DNA of 64,000 bases, taken from positions 4,030,001-4,094,000 of the forward strand of contig NC_015145.1 in assembly GCF_000189535.1 (NCBI RefSeq). The letters run 5' to 3'. The notes beneath the pieces were generated by a model. That model worked only from the letters and a program-made list of their open reading frames with translations. It was not told the origin of the DNA and ran no database searches. The stretch comes from Pseudarthrobacter phenanthrenivorans Sphe3. Lineage in GTDB: Bacteria > Actinomycetota > Actinomycetes > Actinomycetales > Micrococcaceae. Made by a program: the position numbers and the translations under genes. This document shows, piece by piece, positions 32,047 through 40,768 of this stretch (within the stretch, counting starts at the first letter, position 1; each line of letters starts with the position of its first letter).

Positions 32047-33303
32047 ATGTCTTCCAATCCCCTTCGCCATGCCATGGCGCGCATGGGCGGCCGCGATCCA
32101 CACGAGAAGCACCGCGCCGCCACCCCGCTTGAGCTCTTCTTCGACCTGACATTCGTCATCGCGTTTGGTGTCGCCGGCAGCCAGTTCGCCCATGAGATCG
32201 CCGAAGCCCACGTGATGGCCGGCCTGCTGGGTTTCTCGTTCGCGATGTTCGCCGTGATCTGGGCGTGGATCAACTTCACCTGGTTTGCGAGCGCCTACGA
32301 TACCGATGACTGGATCTTCCGGGTGGTCACCATGATCCAGATTGTGGGCGTCCTCATCCTGGCCATGGGGATCGAACCCATGTTCCATTCCCTGGTGGAT
32401 GGCCACCACGTGGACAACGCCGTGATGGTGGGCGGTTACGTGATCATGCGGTTGGCCCTGGTTTCACAGTGGCTCCGGGCCGCCCGCCAGGATCCTGGCC
32501 GCCGCGAGACCTGCCTGCGGTACGCCAGATACCTGGCGCTGGTGCAGCTGGGATGGATCGCGGTGCTCTTTATCGAGGCGGACGTACCTGCCACGCTCGC
32601 GATGATCGTTCCCCTGGTGGCCTTGGAAATGGCCGCGCCTTTCGCGGCGGAGCGCAGGACCAGGACGCCCTGGCATGCGCACCATATTGCCGAGCGGTAC
32701 GGGCTGCTGGCCATCATTGCCCTGGGTGAATGCCTGATTGGCGCCATCGAGACCCTCCGCGCCATCGTGGCCAACCACGGCTGGAGCGTGGATGCCGCCC
32801 TGGTGGGCTTTGGCGGGACTGCCTTGGCCTTCGCGATGTGGTGGATTTACTTCATGCTTCCGGCGGGACAGGCGCTGCACCTGCGCCGGCACCGGTCCTT
32901 CCTCTTCGGCTACGGGCACATTCCGATCTTCGCCGCCATCGCGGCCACGGGCGGCGGGCTGCACGTGGCGGCCTATTACATCGATAACGAGACAGGCATC
33001 AGCGCGGCCGCCGCTGTGGCGAGCGTTGCCATTCCCGTAGCCCTGTTCAAAGGTTCGGTCACTTGGTTGTACAGCGTCATGGTGGGAGCGGACCGCACCG
33101 TCATCAGCGTTGCGGCCGGAGTGCTGGCAGCAACTGCCGCCGCAGTCGGGCTTGCCGCAGCCGGGGCCTCCGTTCCCGTCTGCCTGCTCGTGATCGTGCT
33201 GGCACTCGGCGCCTCGATCCTCGTCGATGAACGCCGCGGATCCGAGCGGCTGCATGTTGCCCTCACGAAGCTTGAGGCGGAGGCTGCCGCTCCCCAGGCG
33301 TGA
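32047..33303 (+). CDS. LtrA family (low temperature requirement A) membrane protein
   Basis: This 418-residue protein belongs to the LtrA family, named for a Listeria cold-growth gene. The N-terminal EKHRAATPLELFFDLTFVIA (about 19-38) is the hallmark, followed by about eleven or twelve membrane helices. HHIAERYGLLAIIALGE (about 217-233) is the second conserved block. The biochemical function is unknown. The C-terminal 30 residues are soluble and charged. It begins 45 bases after the GNAT-AAA+ gene and may be cotranscribed with it. Confidence 0.88.
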   Translation: MSSNPLRHAMARMGGRDPHEKHRAATPLELFFDLTFVIAFGVAGSQFAHEIAEAHVMAGLLGFSFAMFAVIWAWINFTWFASAYDTDDWIFRVVTMIQIVGVLILAMGIEPMFHSLVDGHHVDNAVMVGGYVIMRLALVSQWLRAARQDPGRRETCLRYARYLALVQLGWIAVLFIEADVPATLAMIVPLVALEMAAPFAAERRTRTPWHAHHIAERYGLLAIIALGECLIGAIETLRAIVANHGWSVDAALVGFGGTALAFAMWWIYFMLPAGQALHLRRHRSFLFGYGHIPIFAAIAATGGGLHVAAYYIDNETGISAAAAVASVAIPVALFKGSVTWLYSVMVGADRTVISVAAGVLAATAAAVGLAAAGASVPVCLLVIVLALGASILVDERRGSERLHVALTKLEAEAAAPQA

Positions 33304-33379
33304 CTTTCGGCCCTGCACCCGGCCGCGCACAGGCTGCCAAGGTGGCAGGGTACAACGAACCACCGTTATGGAGGCAGGC

Positions 33380-34890
33380 ATGGGCAACGTTGTCATGACC
33401 AGGCAGGGCCGGCTGCGCGGCAGCGTCGTGGACGGTGTGCACCGGTTCCTGGGTATTCCATACGCTGCACCGACCGCTCGGGAGAACCGGTTCCGCCCGC
33501 CGCAGCCCGTGCAGCCATGGAGTGGCGTCCGGGACGCCACCCTGTACGGCGCTGCACCTTTCCAGCTGGCACCGCCGGAAAGTGCAGGTTCCGAATGGGA
33601 CACCAGCTTGGGCGGCGAGGACTGCCTGAACCTGAATATCTGGACCCCCGGCCCGGGTTCAACCGGCCTGCCCGTGATGGTCTGGATCCAGGGCGGAGCG
33701 TTTGAAATCGGCTCGACGGCGGCATACGACGGCAGGAACTTCGCCCGGGACGGCGTGGTTTGCGTGGTGATCAATTGGCGTCTGGGGGCGGACGGCTTCC
33801 TTGACCTCGGCGATAACCAGGCCAATGTGGGCCTGCTCGACCAGGTCGCTGCACTGGAATGGGTCCACGAGAACATTGCGGCGTTCGGCGGGGACCCGGA
33901 GAACGTCACGGTCTTCGGCCAGTCGGCGGGTGCCATGAGCATCGGCGTGCTCCTTTCGATGCCCAGCGCCGATGGTTTGTTCCGTCGTGCCATCCTGGAG
34001 AGCGGGGCAGCCCACCACGCGATTCCTACCGGAACAGCACAGAAGATCGGCCGGCTGTTCGCCGAAAAGCTTGGCGTTCAGCCCAGCAGGAGCGCCCTCG
34101 CCGCCGTGCCCACCCCTCGTCTCCTGGCAGCGCAGGCGGAGCTGAAGGCGGATCTCGCCGCCCATCCGGATCCCGGGTTCTGGGGCCATGATGTAGTGGC
34201 CAGCACGATGCTCTGGCAGCCGAGCATCGACGGGGACGTTGTCCCGGGCCGGCCCATCGACCGGATTGCAGGCGGCGCTGGCGCCGGGGTGGACGTGATC
34301 GCGGGGACCAACGCCGAGGACTGGAAAATGTTCCTTGCGATCACAGGCTCCATCACGAAGGTCACGGAACAGGACCTGATGGAATCCAACAGCGTGGACG
34401 GCTTCCCGCCGATGTCCGCGTACGGGCTTCCCTCCGAAACCGCCTTCCGGGAGTACCGCTCCCATTACCCGGACAGCTCCCCCGGGGAACTGCTCGCCGC
34501 GGTGGAGACGGACTGGTGGGTGCGGATACCGGCGATCCTCCTGGCCGAAGCGCATGCAGAAGCGGCGTCCACAGGCAGGGCCCGTACGTATATGTACGAG
34601 TTTGGCTGGCCGGCGCCAGGTCTCGGTGCCGTCCACGCTGTCGAGGTCCCCTTCGTCTTCGACACCTTGGACAAGGACTCCAGACTGTTCGGGCCCCTCC
34701 TGGGAACGGACCCGCCCAGCCGCTGGCCGATGCCATGCACTCCGCTTGGGTGTCGTTCGCGGCCACCGGCGACCCCGGCTGGCCGGATTACAGCACGGCC
34801 GGCCGGAGCACGATGTATTTCAGCACGGACTCCCGCGTGGTGAACGATCCCCGGGCCTGGGAACGGAACCTGTGGAAGGGCATCCGCTAG
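33380..34890 (+). pseudogene. type B carboxylesterase with a 3' frameshift
   Basis: This is an alpha/beta-hydrolase carboxylesterase of about 500 residues. Family features are the VHRFLGIPYA start, EDCLNLNIW, the oxyanion IQGGAF, and the nucleophile elbow FGQSAGAMS with the active Ser. The expected C-terminal ADAMHSAWVSFAATGDPGW is present but one base out of frame: the frame changes between about 34700 and 34720 in a run of G and C. The shift, like the one at 31496, is explained by one missing base. Read through, the gene would end at 34890. The catalytic His is probably in GAVHAVEVPF, before the break. GGAGG precedes the ATG at 33380. Confidence 0.78.
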
Positions 34891-35483
34891 GAGTCGTAGG
34901 ACAGGTTTTCGTAGTCCGTGGTGTCGTCCTCATCGAACTGGTCGTCCAGCTCCGCCAGCAGCCAGGGATTGACCCGGGCAAGGATCTTCCGGATCTCCTC
35001 CACCTCGACGGCGGCGTACAGCACCGGGCGGGCATCGCGGTACTTGGTGACGGGCGGCTTGTCCGGCCACTTCTCCGCCAGCGCCTGGACCCGCTCCGGC
35101 AGCGAGTTGTGGGCATTGTCCGCGATCTTGACCAGGGCGGCGTCGTGGTCCTCCGCGATGTCGCGGATCACGGCCTGGTAGTCGTCGGGGTTGGGGTGCA
35201 GGCGGCTCGTGAGGCGTTCGATGATGTCCACTGCGCGCCCGGAAACGCCCATGTCCAGGAGTGCCTGGCGGGTCATGGGAGTGTCCTCCGCGATGTCGTG
35301 CAGATAACCGGCGATGCGGATGTCGTCGTCGAAGTCTTCCAGCGCATCACCGACGGCCAGCACATGGTCCTTGTACGGCCGCTTCAGCTTGTCCTTCTGG
35401 CGGTTGTGCGCCACCTCGGCGAGGACCCTTGCCGTGTCGGGAGTGAAACTGCTGGCAGCTGGCTGGTCCTGAGATTCTGGCAT
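34887..35483 (-). CDS. HD-domain metal-dependent phosphohydrolase
   Basis: This 198-residue protein has an HD domain (about 20-130) resembling the hydrolase half of RelA/SpoT proteins. RPYKDHVLAVGDAL supplies the first His and IAGYLHDIAEDTPMT the HD pair followed by ED. VKIADNAHNS supplies the last Asp of the metal site. No synthetase or TGS domain is present, so it resembles small Mesh1/YfbR-type phosphohydrolases; the substrate is unknown. Its TAG stop overlaps the esterase stop on a shared CTAG. GluQRS lies upstream, nine bases away on the same strand. Confidence 0.85.
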   Translation of the reverse strand: MPESQDQPAASSFTPDTARVLAEVAHNRQKDKLKRPYKDHVLAVGDALEDFDDDIRIAGYLHDIAEDTPMTRQALLDMGVSGRAVDIIERLTSRLHPNPDDYQAVIRDIAEDHDAALVKIADNAHNSLPERVQALAEKWPDKPPVTKYRDARPVLYAAVEVEEIRKILARVNPWLLAELDDQFDEDDTTDYENLSYDS

Positions 35484-35492
35484 AGCCCAAGC

Positions 35493-36374
35493 CTACGGTG
35501 CGTGCCACACCCATGGTGCCCGCGGCAGCGCCGCAGGGTTGAAGGCCGCGAGTGCGTGGCCCAGCGGCCCTGGCGGGAGGCCCAAAGACTCCAGCAGCAG
35601 GTCCCGCACCCCTGCCGCGGGAAACCCTTTCGCGGCGAGATCCTTCAGCGTAACAGCACCGTCGCGCTTGGCCAGCCGAACGCCGTCGCTATTGACCACC
35701 AGGGGGACATGCGCATATTCCGGCGAAGGAATATCCAGGAGGCTTGCAAGGTAGGCCTGGCGCGGAGTGGACGGCAGGAGGTCGTCGCCGCGGACCACCT
35801 GGTCGATGCCTTGCCCGGCATCATCCACCACCACTGCCAGGTTGTAGGCCGTGACGCCATCGTTGCGGCGCAGCACGAAGTCATCCACCACGCCCGTAAA
35901 CTGCCCGTGCAGGACGTCGTTGACTGTGTACTCCCCAACGTCGGCACGCAGCCGGATCGCAGCCCGCCTCGTGGAGCGTTTGAACTCGAGTTCAGCGGGA
36001 TCGAGGTTGCGGCAAGTTCCCGGGTATGCCCCCTGAGGGGCGTGCGGCGCGGACGGCGCCTCCTGGATTTCCCGCCGCGTGCAGAAGCACTCATAGGTCA
36101 GGCCGGCAGCCTGGAGCCGAACAATTGCCTGCTCATAAAAAGCGTGTCTGGCGGTCTGGCGCACCACATCCCCGTCCCACGTGACACCGATGGCAGCGAG
36201 GTCGCGGAGCTGCTCCTCCTCCGCACCGGCCCGCGCGCGGTCCAGGTCCTCCACCCGCAACAGGAACCTGCGGCCGGTGGAGCGGGCAAACAGCCAGGCG
36301 AGGATCGCCGTCCTGAGGTTCCCCACATGGAACTCACCGGAGGGGCTGGGGGCGAAGCGGCCGGCGGACGTCAT
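35493..36374 (-). CDS. gluQ: glutamyl-Q tRNA(Asp) synthetase
   Basis: This 293-residue truncated glutamyl-tRNA synthetase lacks the anticodon-binding domain. GluQRS enzymes attach glutamate to the queuosine at position 34 of tRNA(Asp). The class I signature is FAPSPSGEFHVGNLRTAIL (the HIGH motif appears as HVGN) near residue 6. The family's zinc-binding insertion is indicated by ECFCTRREI, and the KMSKS-like loop by VRLAKRDGAVTL. The length fits the family. Genes for queuosine synthesis are not in the window. Confidence 0.9.
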   Translation of the reverse strand: MTSAGRFAPSPSGEFHVGNLRTAILAWLFARSTGRRFLLRVEDLDRARAGAEEEQLRDLAAIGVTWDGDVVRQTARHAFYEQAIVRLQAAGLTYECFCTRREIQEAPSAPHAPQGAYPGTCRNLDPAELEFKRSTRRAAIRLRADVGEYTVNDVLHGQFTGVVDDFVLRRNDGVTAYNLAVVVDDAGQGIDQVVRGDDLLPSTPRQAYLASLLDIPSPEYAHVPLVVNSDGVRLAKRDGAVTLKDLAAKGFPAAGVRDLLLESLGLPPGPLGHALAAFNPAALPRAPWVWHAP

Positions 36375-36424
36375 GGAACCAGCCTAAGCGGGCGGACCGG
36401 CTGTACCGGATGTGGCAGGGGAGA

Positions 36425-36502
36425 CAACACAAGAGCCCCTCAGCTACCGAGGACGCCGAGGAATCCGACGCGCCGGTGGTTCAGGGGCTCTTGCCGTGTT
36501 TG
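36425..36502. other. long structured intergenic element
   Basis: AAGAGCCCCT (36431-36440) pairs perfectly with AGGGGCTCTT (36483-36492). The stem is extended by AACAC/GTGTT after a three-base bulge, and ACCG/CGGT can pair inside. The 367-base gap between gluQ and the Lrp gene otherwise holds only the operator candidate at 36693. It could be a small RNA, a leader structure or a terminator-like element; the last is least likely, because both neighbours point away. Confidence 0.45.
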
Positions 36503-36692
36503 TGGAGTGAGTGACCAATGGTGTGAACAAGAGTCAATCAGGGCGGCCTCCTTGCGGGAAGCTGTTTTTCGCACTCCCCGGGTGGTGTGTGCCGGAGAAG
36601 CTTTAGCCTGCGGGGTTTCGGCGGTAGCCTGGCCCGTTGCCAGTATTCCACCAGTAGACTTACAGTTGGTGCAAGCGGCAGCATCTCAACTG

Positions 36693-36703
36693 GTCAATTT
36701 GAC
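36693..36703. promoter_or_regulatory. operator candidate before the Lrp gene
   Basis: GTCAATTTGAC is a perfect 5-bp palindrome with a one-base centre, about 38 bases before the likely start. AT-rich centres of this kind suit Lrp/AsnC autoregulation. Confidence 0.4.
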
Positions 36704-36740
36704 TAGTACTCCCGCCGCGCAGCGACAGGAAGTGATCGGA

Positions 36741-37241
36741 TTGCAGGAGCTGGACCCTACGGACAAGCGGATCCTGAGGGCCTTGGATGAGGACCCCCGG
36801 GTTCCCATCATGGTGCTGGCGCAGCGGCTCGGCCTCGCGCGGGGAACAGTGCAAAGCCGCCTGGAGCGCATGACTTCGTCCGGGGCGTTGCGGCCGAACA
36901 GCAGCAGGGTCCTTCCAGGAGCACTCGGCCGGGGTGTGGCGGCTTCAGTCAGCGCCGAACTGGACCAAAGCCATCTCAATGAGGCCATCGCCGCCCTGCG
37001 GGAGATCCCGGAAGTTTTGGAGTGCCACGCTCCTGCCGGGGACACGGACCTGCTGATCCGGGTGGTGGCCACGAGCCCCGACGACCTCTACCGCGTTTCG
37101 GAGGAAATCAGGCTCTGCCCCGGCATTGTGCGCACCTCCACCAGCATGTTCCTGCGTGAAGTCATCCCCTACCGCACGACCGGCCTGCTCAAGGAACAGC
37201 GGAAGACGGCGGGCGCTGACGGGGCCGGCAAGGGGTCCTAG
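36741..37241 (+). CDS. Lrp/AsnC-family transcriptional regulator
   Basis: This regulator of about 166 residues has an AsnC-type HTH (about 6-60: TDKRILRALDEDPRVPIMVL, LGLARGTVQSRLERM) and a RAM/AsnC ligand domain (about 70-150). The latter is recognised from the alternating strands ECHAPAGDTDLLIRVVA and TSTSMFLREVIPYR. I favour the TTG at 36741, which has AGGAAG nine bases upstream; a GTG at 36732 is possible. Its stop overlaps that of a second Lrp gene on the other strand. Confidence 0.85.
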   Translation: MQELDPTDKRILRALDEDPRVPIMVLAQRLGLARGTVQSRLERMTSSGALRPNSSRVLPGALGRGVAASVSAELDQSHLNEAIAALREIPEVLECHAPAGDTDLLIRVVATSPDDLYRVSEEIRLCPGIVRTSTSMFLREVIPYRTTGLLKEQRKTAGADGAGKGS

Positions 37242-37693
37242 ACGGGCGGCCCGGCGTTGGATTTCAGGTTCTTCATCACCAGCGTGGACGTCAGGCGCTC
37301 CACTCCGGGGAGGGACGTGAGTTCGGCGTCGTAGAAACGCTGGTAGGCGGGCAGGTCCTCCGCGATGACCTTCAGGAGGTAGTCCGGCGAACCGAAGAGG
37401 CGCTGGGCCTCGACGATATTGGGATTGTTGGCCACCCGCGTCTCAAAGACTTCCATGGTGGAGCGGTCCACCTGGCGCAGCGTAACGAACACAATCGCCT
37501 CAAAGCCGAGCCCCACGGCTGAGGGATCGATGTCCGCGCGGTACCCCCGGATCACGCCGGACTGCTCCAGGTCCCGCAGCCGGCGGTGGCACGGCGCAAC
37601 CGTCAAACCGACCTTGCCGGCCAGGGCCGTAGCGGTCATGCGGCCGTCCTCCTTGAGGTGGCGCAAGATATTCCTGTCAATATGGTCAATCAC
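37238..37693 (-). CDS. Lrp/AsnC-family regulator divergent from lysE
   Basis: This 151-residue Lrp regulator has an HTH at about 4-50 (IDRNILRHLKEDGRMTATAL, KVGLTVAPCHRRLRDLE) and a RAM domain with the typical GSPDYLLKVIAEDLPAYQRF. The divergent neighbour encodes a LysE-type amino acid exporter 105 bases away. This is the classic pairing in which the regulator senses an amino acid and activates its export. The stop shares CTAG with the convergent Lrp gene. Confidence 0.9.
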   Translation of the reverse strand: MIDHIDRNILRHLKEDGRMTATALAGKVGLTVAPCHRRLRDLEQSGVIRGYRADIDPSAVGLGFEAIVFVTLRQVDRSTMEVFETRVANNPNIVEAQRLFGSPDYLLKVIAEDLPAYQRFYDAELTSLPGVERLTSTLVMKNLKSNAGPPV

Positions 37694-37798
37694 GCAAGAA
37701 TCTTACCGGTTCTGCGCGGGACGCGGCGAAAAAGGACAGCACTTCCGCCGCGAAAGTATTTAGTGTTTTCCCTGACGGACCGCATGTCAGGAGAGAGA

Positions 37799-38437
37799 AT
37801 GGACCCGGAGCTGTTTTTGGCCTTCGTGCTGGTGGCCGCGGCGCTGGCCTGTACCCCCGGCGTGGACTGGGCCTACTCGATCTCGGCCGGATTGCGCCAG
37901 AGCAGCTTCGTTCCGGCGGTGGCAGGCCTCTGCGGCGGCTATGTCCTGCACACTGTCCTGCTGGTGGCTGGACTGGCGGCCCTTCTGACGGGCCTGCCCG
38001 GCGTCCTCGCCTGGATCACACTGGCAGGCGCGGCGTACCTCATGTGGCTGGGCATCGGCACGCTGCGCTGTTGGCGCCAAGCCAGCTTCTCCGCCCGGCC
38101 AGGCGGCGGGGGCACCGGCCGGATCCGTACATTCCTGCAGGGCATGGGCACCAGCGGCATCAATCCCAAGGGCCTGCTCTTCTACGTGGCGCTGGTCCCC
38201 CAGTTCGTCAGCACCGACGCATCCCTGCCCGTCCCGGTGCAGTCCGGACTGCTCGGACTGACGTTCGTGCTGCTGGCGGGGCTCGTGTATACGGCAGTGG
38301 CAATCCTTGCCCGGACCCTTCTGCAGAGCCGGCCCGGGGCAGCGCGGCTGGTGACATTAACCAGCGGGGTGGTCATGGTGGTGCTCGGCGCTGCGCTGCT
38401 CGCGGAGCAGCTGCTGCCGTTGCTCACCACGGCGTAG
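37799..38437 (+). CDS. LysE-family amino acid exporter
   Basis: This 212-residue exporter has about six membrane helices. The LysE/RhtB family entry is LFLAFVLVAAALACTPGVDW (about 4-23), a TPG motif with Val-Asp where many have GP. GMGTSGINPKGLLFYVALVPQF (quoted in part: SGINPKGLLFYVALVPQF) is the second diagnostic block near residue 120. AGGAGAGAG precedes the ATG at 37799. The exported amino acid is unknown; control by the divergent Lrp gene is expected. Confidence 0.88.
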   Translation: MDPELFLAFVLVAAALACTPGVDWAYSISAGLRQSSFVPAVAGLCGGYVLHTVLLVAGLAALLTGLPGVLAWITLAGAAYLMWLGIGTLRCWRQASFSARPGGGGTGRIRTFLQGMGTSGINPKGLLFYVALVPQFVSTDASLPVPVQSGLLGLTFVLLAGLVYTAVAILARTLLQSRPGAARLVTLTSGVVMVVLGAALLAEQLLPLLTTA

Positions 38438-38441
38438 GGGC

Positions 38442-39419
38442 CTATTCGTCGCTTAGCCGCTTCCAGTCCTGTTCCCAGATCCGCCGCATCTCCTCGTCCT
38501 TGCGGATGGGGACCGGCGCCGCGATCTCCTTCTGCGGCACCGGGTCCTCGCGCCGCCGCCCCCAGTCCCGGGGGTTGAGCGAACGGCGGCTGGAGTCCAA
38601 CAGAAGCAATGCACGGTCTGTGAGTGCGTCATTGCGCAGGGTCATGTGGGTTTTGCGCCGGCGCAGGACCTCGGCAAGCGCCTGGTTAGCCGCCTCCAGC
38701 CGGCCTTCCCGCCGCAGGGCGCGTGCCCGCACCAGCAGCAGCGCGGCGGAAAGATCATCGGCGTTGAGCAGGCCTTCCGTCCAGTCGATGACCGTCCGGC
38801 TCCGGCCAAGTGTCAGTGCCAGCGAACAGCGCGCCAGCGCCATGGGGAGCGACGGCGGAAGTCCGGCCAGGGCATCAAGTGCCGCCTCGGTGCGGCCTGT
38901 CTCCCGGAGCGAATGCGCAAGGGCAAGGAACACGGACTCCTCGCTGAACAGGACCGGGATCTCCACGCGTTCGGCAAGTTCGATGCGGGAGACGATCCTG
39001 GTGAGGTAGGTGGACGAGTAGCGGTTCGCTTCGTCGTCGTTCCGGGTGGTGAGGCCCCGCTGCAGGAGCTCCGAGGCGCGCAGGTAGCCCCCATGCTTGT
39101 AGGCGAGCAGCCCCGACATCAGGTAGCACAGACCGGCCCAGCCGGGGTAGGCCCGCGCCAGGCTGATGAGGCGTTCGGGCTCGCGGCTGGTGAAGATGGC
39201 CTCATGGACGGCCCTGGCCGGCTTGGGGAGCATCCGCTTGAGGCGTGGGACTTCACCGTCCACGGACAGCAGGGCCGCGTTGCGTCCCCCGAGCACGCCA
39301 GTCAGCAGTTCGCCCACTCCCCCGGCGAGGTCATGTACGGGCGTGCGCAGCTGGGGCTGGCCAAAAGGCGTGAGGTCGCGCCTGTCCCAATAGATCGGTG
39401 CAGGGTCCCCGGCGGTCAT
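38442..39419 (-). CDS. TPR-like helical hypothetical protein
   Basis: This 325-residue soluble protein is built of alpha-helix pairs with a loose tetratricopeptide periodicity between about 85 and 265 (for example YLMSGLLAYKHGGYLRASEL and LAHSLRETGRTEAALDALAG). The C-terminus is highly charged, with WDWKRLSDE-like character (EQDWKRLSDE). No enzymatic motif is seen. A protein-protein interaction role would be an inference from the fold only. It is convergent with lysE, four bases apart. Confidence 0.65.
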   Translation of the reverse strand: MTAGDPAPIYWDRRDLTPFGQPQLRTPVHDLAGGVGELLTGVLGGRNAALLSVDGEVPRLKRMLPKPARAVHEAIFTSREPERLISLARAYPGWAGLCYLMSGLLAYKHGGYLRASELLQRGLTTRNDDEANRYSSTYLTRIVSRIELAERVEIPVLFSEESVFLALAHSLRETGRTEAALDALAGLPPSLPMALARCSLALTLGRSRTVIDWTEGLLNADDLSAALLLVRARALRREGRLEAANQALAEVLRRRKTHMTLRNDALTDRALLLLDSSRRSLNPRDWGRRREDPVPQKEIAAPVPIRKDEEMRRIWEQDWKRLSDE

Positions 39420-39519
39420 CTTTCCATGCTAGCCGGGAGCAGCACTTGTCCTCACCCGTGATTTCCGCAAGGGTGGTAAGCACCCTTAGCAGTTCCGTTC
39501 AATCAGCAAGGAGAATGCC

Positions 39520-39726
39520 ATGAACATCGACAAGTCCCAGATTTTGGAACTCCTCAGGAACAACGGAGACAACGACAAGGCCGCCCAGGCAGAGGCAGAG
39601 CTCCCGGACCAGGTGGACACCGAGCAGCACGCCGGCCTCCTGTCGAAGCTGGGCATCAACCCGGCGGACCTGCTCGGCAGGCTTCCCGGCGGCCTCGGCG
39701 ACAAGCTGGGAGGGCTGGGCCTCTAG
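39520..39726 (+). CDS. small conserved hypothetical protein (68 aa)
   Basis: This short protein begins NIDKSQILELLRNNGDNDKA and ends in a Gly/Leu-rich tail (LLGRLPGGLGDKLGGLGL). A strong AAGGAG stands eight bases before the ATG, which makes it a real gene despite its size. Upstream, AAGGGTG and CACCCTT (39469-39487) form a small inverted repeat suited to an operator. The function is unknown. Confidence 0.75.
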   Translation: MNIDKSQILELLRNNGDNDKAAQAEAELPDQVDTEQHAGLLSKLGINPADLLGRLPGGLGDKLGGLGL

Positions 39727-39753
39727 CCGGCGTTACGCCGCGCCGTCCTGCCT

Positions 39754-40128
39754 TCAGGTCCGCTCCATGAACCATTCAGTGAAGGAGGAGGCGCGGCCCT
39801 CCCCGTCGAACCGGATCACCCACAGGTTGTCATACGTGGGGCGGTCCCCCAGGTACGTCGTAACCCCCTGCACGAAGGCTGTGTCACCGTCAGCTCCAAG
39901 CAGTTCCCATGTAAAGGTCCAGTCCGCGGGTTCGTCCCGGGCCTCCAGCCAGCCCTCCACGATGCCGTCATGCCCCAGCCACGGGCTGGGATCGCCAGGC
40001 CGCGTTTCATAGCGCGCTTCCGGCGTGAATAGGGCCCGGATATCCTCGGGCCGGTTGCTGGTCCACGCGGCCTGGTATCTTTCCACCCAGCCGGCAACCT
40101 GTTCGTGTGCTGAAGTCCGCTCCGTCAT
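39754..40128 (-). CDS. SnoaL/NTF2-like protein
   Basis: This 124-residue protein has the NTF2-like cone fold suggested by VAGWVERYQAAWTSNRPEDI, LFTPEARYETRP and the closing strands FVQGVTTYL and LWVIRFDGEGRASSFTEWFM. Such proteins include polyketide cyclases, isomerases and many of unknown role. No catalytic dyad can be assigned. It stands alone between a small hypothetical gene and a DUF456 gene. Confidence 0.8.
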   Translation of the reverse strand: MTERTSAHEQVAGWVERYQAAWTSNRPEDIRALFTPEARYETRPGDPSPWLGHDGIVEGWLEARDEPADWTFTWELLGADGDTAFVQGVTTYLGDRPTYDNLWVIRFDGEGRASSFTEWFMERT

Positions 40129-40168
40129 GGTGCCGTTCTACGCCTGCCGTGTTCGGGCCGCAAGGGTT

Positions 40169-40672
40169 TCAGCCGCTGACGGCGGCAATCCACACGCCGA
40201 TCACCCAGGTGCTGGCAGCGAGGCAGGCCAGCCCGAACTCGGCGAGCATGCCCAGGCCCGTTGCCTTCAGGGCCGCCCAACTGGACGTGGTTGCCGTACC
40301 CAGGTTCCGGGTGCGGAGGAATTCACTTACCAGCAGACCGGCGGCGAAACCCACGAAGAGCCCAACTACGGGAATGATGAACATCCCAACTACGCCCGCC
40401 GCCAGGCCGGCCGCGATGCTGCGGCTGGGAATTGCATGTTGTTTCAGCTTCCGGCCGGTCAGGACCGCGCTGGCGGCCATGCCCGCCACCACGAAGACCA
40501 TGGCAATGGCGAACACCACCCACCCCGCCGTCCCGGCGCCGCCCCAGATAGCCCAAGTAAGCAGGCCGGCGCCTATCAGGATGCTGCCCGGAAGGACCGG
40601 GATGACTGTCCCGGCGACGCCTACGAGAATAGCCAGGCCGCACAGGATGGTCACCACGGTTTCGGAAGTCAT
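40169..40672 (-). CDS. DUF456 membrane protein
   Basis: This 167-residue membrane protein has four or five helices. VGVAGTVIPVLPGSILIGAG (about 19-38) and a glycine-rich second half (GMFIIPVVGLFVGFAAGLLV) are typical of the DUF456 family, whose role is unknown. The start ATG at 40672 gives family length. It is downstream of malic enzyme on the same strand but separated by a hairpin. Confidence 0.85.
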   Translation of the reverse strand: MTSETVVTILCGLAILVGVAGTVIPVLPGSILIGAGLLTWAIWGGAGTAGWVVFAIAMVFVVAGMAASAVLTGRKLKQHAIPSRSIAAGLAAGVVGMFIIPVVGLFVGFAAGLLVSEFLRTRNLGTATTSSWAALKATGLGMLAEFGLACLAASTWVIGVWIAAVSG

Positions 40673-40705
40673 GGGCTCCAGTCTATGGTTGCCGCACGCT
40701 TAACC

Positions 40706-40747
40706 CCGACGGCGGCGCCTACCACGCAGGGGAGGCACCGCCGTCGG
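40706..40747 (-). terminator. hairpin terminator after malic enzyme
   Basis: CCGACGGCGGCGCC and GGCACCGCCGTCGG pair with one mismatch around a 14-base loop, 22 bases past the malic enzyme stop. The T-tract is poor. Confidence 0.5.
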
Positions 40748-40768
40748 ACTTTCCGAAAGGGAAGGAGG

